Assembly: GCA_958430865.1 (NCBI GenBank)
Contig: CAUDNR010003557.1
Coordinates: forward strand, 67,465-131,464
DNA: 64,000 nt
Direction of reading: 5' to 3'
Origin: Entrophospora sp. SA101
Lineage: Eukaryota; Glomeromycota; Glomeromycetes; Entrophosporales; Entrophosporaceae
Shown: positions 62,784 to 64,000 of the stretch, piece by piece
Numbering within the stretch: the stretch's first letter is position 1
Layout: each line of letters opens with the position of its first letter
Made by a program: the position numbers and the translations under genes
Notes under the pieces: model-generated
The model's database searches: none
Told to the model about the DNA's origin: nothing
Seen by the model: the letters and a program-made list of their open reading frames with translations, nothing else

Positions 62784-64000
62784 AATTAAAAAATTTACAC
62801 ACGTGATTGGGTGTTAAAAGATCATTCATTAAGCTTTTACATACAGGAATTCTAAAGAATATTTTGGGATCAAAATCTCCATATTGTTACCTATCATTAT
62901 TCTCTCCATCTAGTTGTTTAAGACGTGGCATTATTCATAGAATTGATGGAGATTTTTAAATGACCAAGACTCCGGAAATAGAACAGCTACAGTTAAAATA
63001 AAAGATGTTAAGTTTATAGAAACTGTTTTTGATGTAATTACGAGTTTTTTTTTTAAAGCATATTGACCCAATAACAAAGTTACTATAGCACACAGTTTGG
63101 TATTTATTAGAGTTCCCATGCCGGGAACCAATGGCAACACGCTGGGCACTAGTGCTATTGCCCAAGTGCCCGTCTTTTTTTTATTTGGCACCGATGCTTC
63201 TACCCTGTGACATTGCCTGCCCGCTGGATATTTTTATGAGCTTATGACATTTTTAGTATACTTTTGCAAAATGGGGAGATAAATAGTTTAAATAGAACTC
63301 TGTTATATAATAAAATATTTATAAATTACAGGACACTTACAAATGAGACTTAAATTTCGCTACCTTTGTGTCCACCTATTCCACTTTCGTGTTTACATTC
63401 CACATTTGTGTTCGCATTTCACTATTGTGTTTGCTTTCTGATGGAATATTTGACAACAATATATTATGACGACTCTATTTCAAATAACTCACTAGAGAAT
63501 AGTATCACAAAAAAGATAATAATCATATAGTACCAAAGAAACATTGGATAAATGTGTTGCATGATAATCAAAATGTTTGGCAATGTCTGCATCGTTGAAA
63601 GAAACAATACTCGAACAATACTAGCAAAGCACATTTTAAAAAATATGTGCATTCATGGCTTAAAAGAAATTTAGAAAAAATCTAGTCCTAACGATCTGCC
63701 AGAAACAAAGTAGTATACTTTAATAAATCGTATTTCTTAACCGAAATAAAGTAATATTTCTTTGCTAGTTAAAATACTGTTTGTATAAACATGTAATAGG
63801 TTCTATGTCAGGCACCATTGTCACCGTGCCAGAGCCAATGCCCACCCAAGTACCCAGCTTTTTTTTATTAGGAACCGGTGCCCATGCCCAAAATTTTAAA
63901 ACTATTGCTTAACATTGAAAGCAATTAAAATAACTTTTATACCAATAGGAACCTCTGTTTCAGCTTTCTTTTAATGTTTTTATTCAACTATTACTGAGAA
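62784..64000. other. Noncoding region with a GC-richer repeat
   Basis: A GC-richer motif family occurs twice on the plus strand (about 63115-63200 and 63808-63890), listed separately. Small minus-strand open frames at 62931-63191 overlap that repeat and are not supported as genes. Confidence 0.5.
63115..63890. repeat. Pair of diverged GC-rich repeat copies
   Basis: Copy 1 (about 63115-63200) and copy 2 (about 63808-63890) share gccaatgcc/ggcaac, gcccaagt-cc, a T-run with tttttttatt and gg(c/a)accg(a/g)tgcc. The shared order and spacing suggest two copies of one element, now diverged. The ggcacc/ggtgcc motifs are partly palindromic. Confidence 0.55.

Noticed and set aside
62931..63191. 86-codon minus-strand open frame with hydrophobic segments
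   Set aside because: Overlaps the GC-rich repeat copy and has no family features.
1..64000. tRNA and rRNA genes
   Set aside because: No full tRNA cloverleaf with paired arms and B box, and no rRNA sequence, was found by eye. A covariance-model scan would be decisive.

Overview
The window looks like nuclear DNA of an AT-rich, intron-dense fungus, most probably an arbuscular mycorrhizal Glomeromycotina species of the Rhizophagus type. That placement is an inference. It rests on very AT-rich sequence, many short GT-AG introns, Asn/Gln/Asp homopeptide runs, and decayed members of gene families that I associate with Rhizophagus (Fanzor, PIF1 helicase, a THAP/RING transposase-like family). No search could be run.

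The dominant structure is a 17.4-kb direct duplication. Bases 71-17454 recur at 31221-48604 with a constant offset of 31150 and no visible indel. Each copy carries, in order: an unrecognised minus-strand fragment and a diverged tandem repeat; a complete gene of about 24 exons for the autophagy lipid-transfer protein ATG2 (minus strand); a 175-bp Tc1/mariner-type MITE with a TA target duplication; a decayed Fanzor (eukaryotic TnpB-like nuclease) gene; a CENP-B/Tigger-like transposase tail; and a small Ser/Asn-rich secreted-protein gene broken by a 25-bp tandem duplication. The right edge of the duplication cuts through a THAP-finger ORF. The left copy runs on into a long pseudogene (17353-20026), while the right copy stops after 43 codons.

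Between the copies (17455-31220) lie that pseudogene, other repeat remnants, a 10-N assembly gap (21794-21803), a 5'-truncated nucleoporin gene of the Nup155/Nup170 type (+), a Ulp1-type SUMO protease gene (-), a tubby-like-fold candidate gene (-) and a PIF1-helicase remnant next to the second copy.

Right of the second copy (48605-64000) are two intact tandem paralogues of a class I SAM-dependent methyltransferase (-), a long gene-poor stretch, and a convergent housekeeping pair: the Rab geranylgeranyltransferase alpha subunit (BET4/RABGGTA, +, nine exons, the first coding exon only ATG, one GC-AG intron) and a HemK/MTQ1-type release-factor glutamine methyltransferase (-). Their stop codons are only 6 bp apart.

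The recognisable host genes have unrelated housekeeping roles (autophagy, nuclear pore, SUMO cycle, vesicle traffic, translation termination) and do not form an operon-like system. The novelty is in the mobile-element layer and the duplication itself, which may be real or an assembly artefact.
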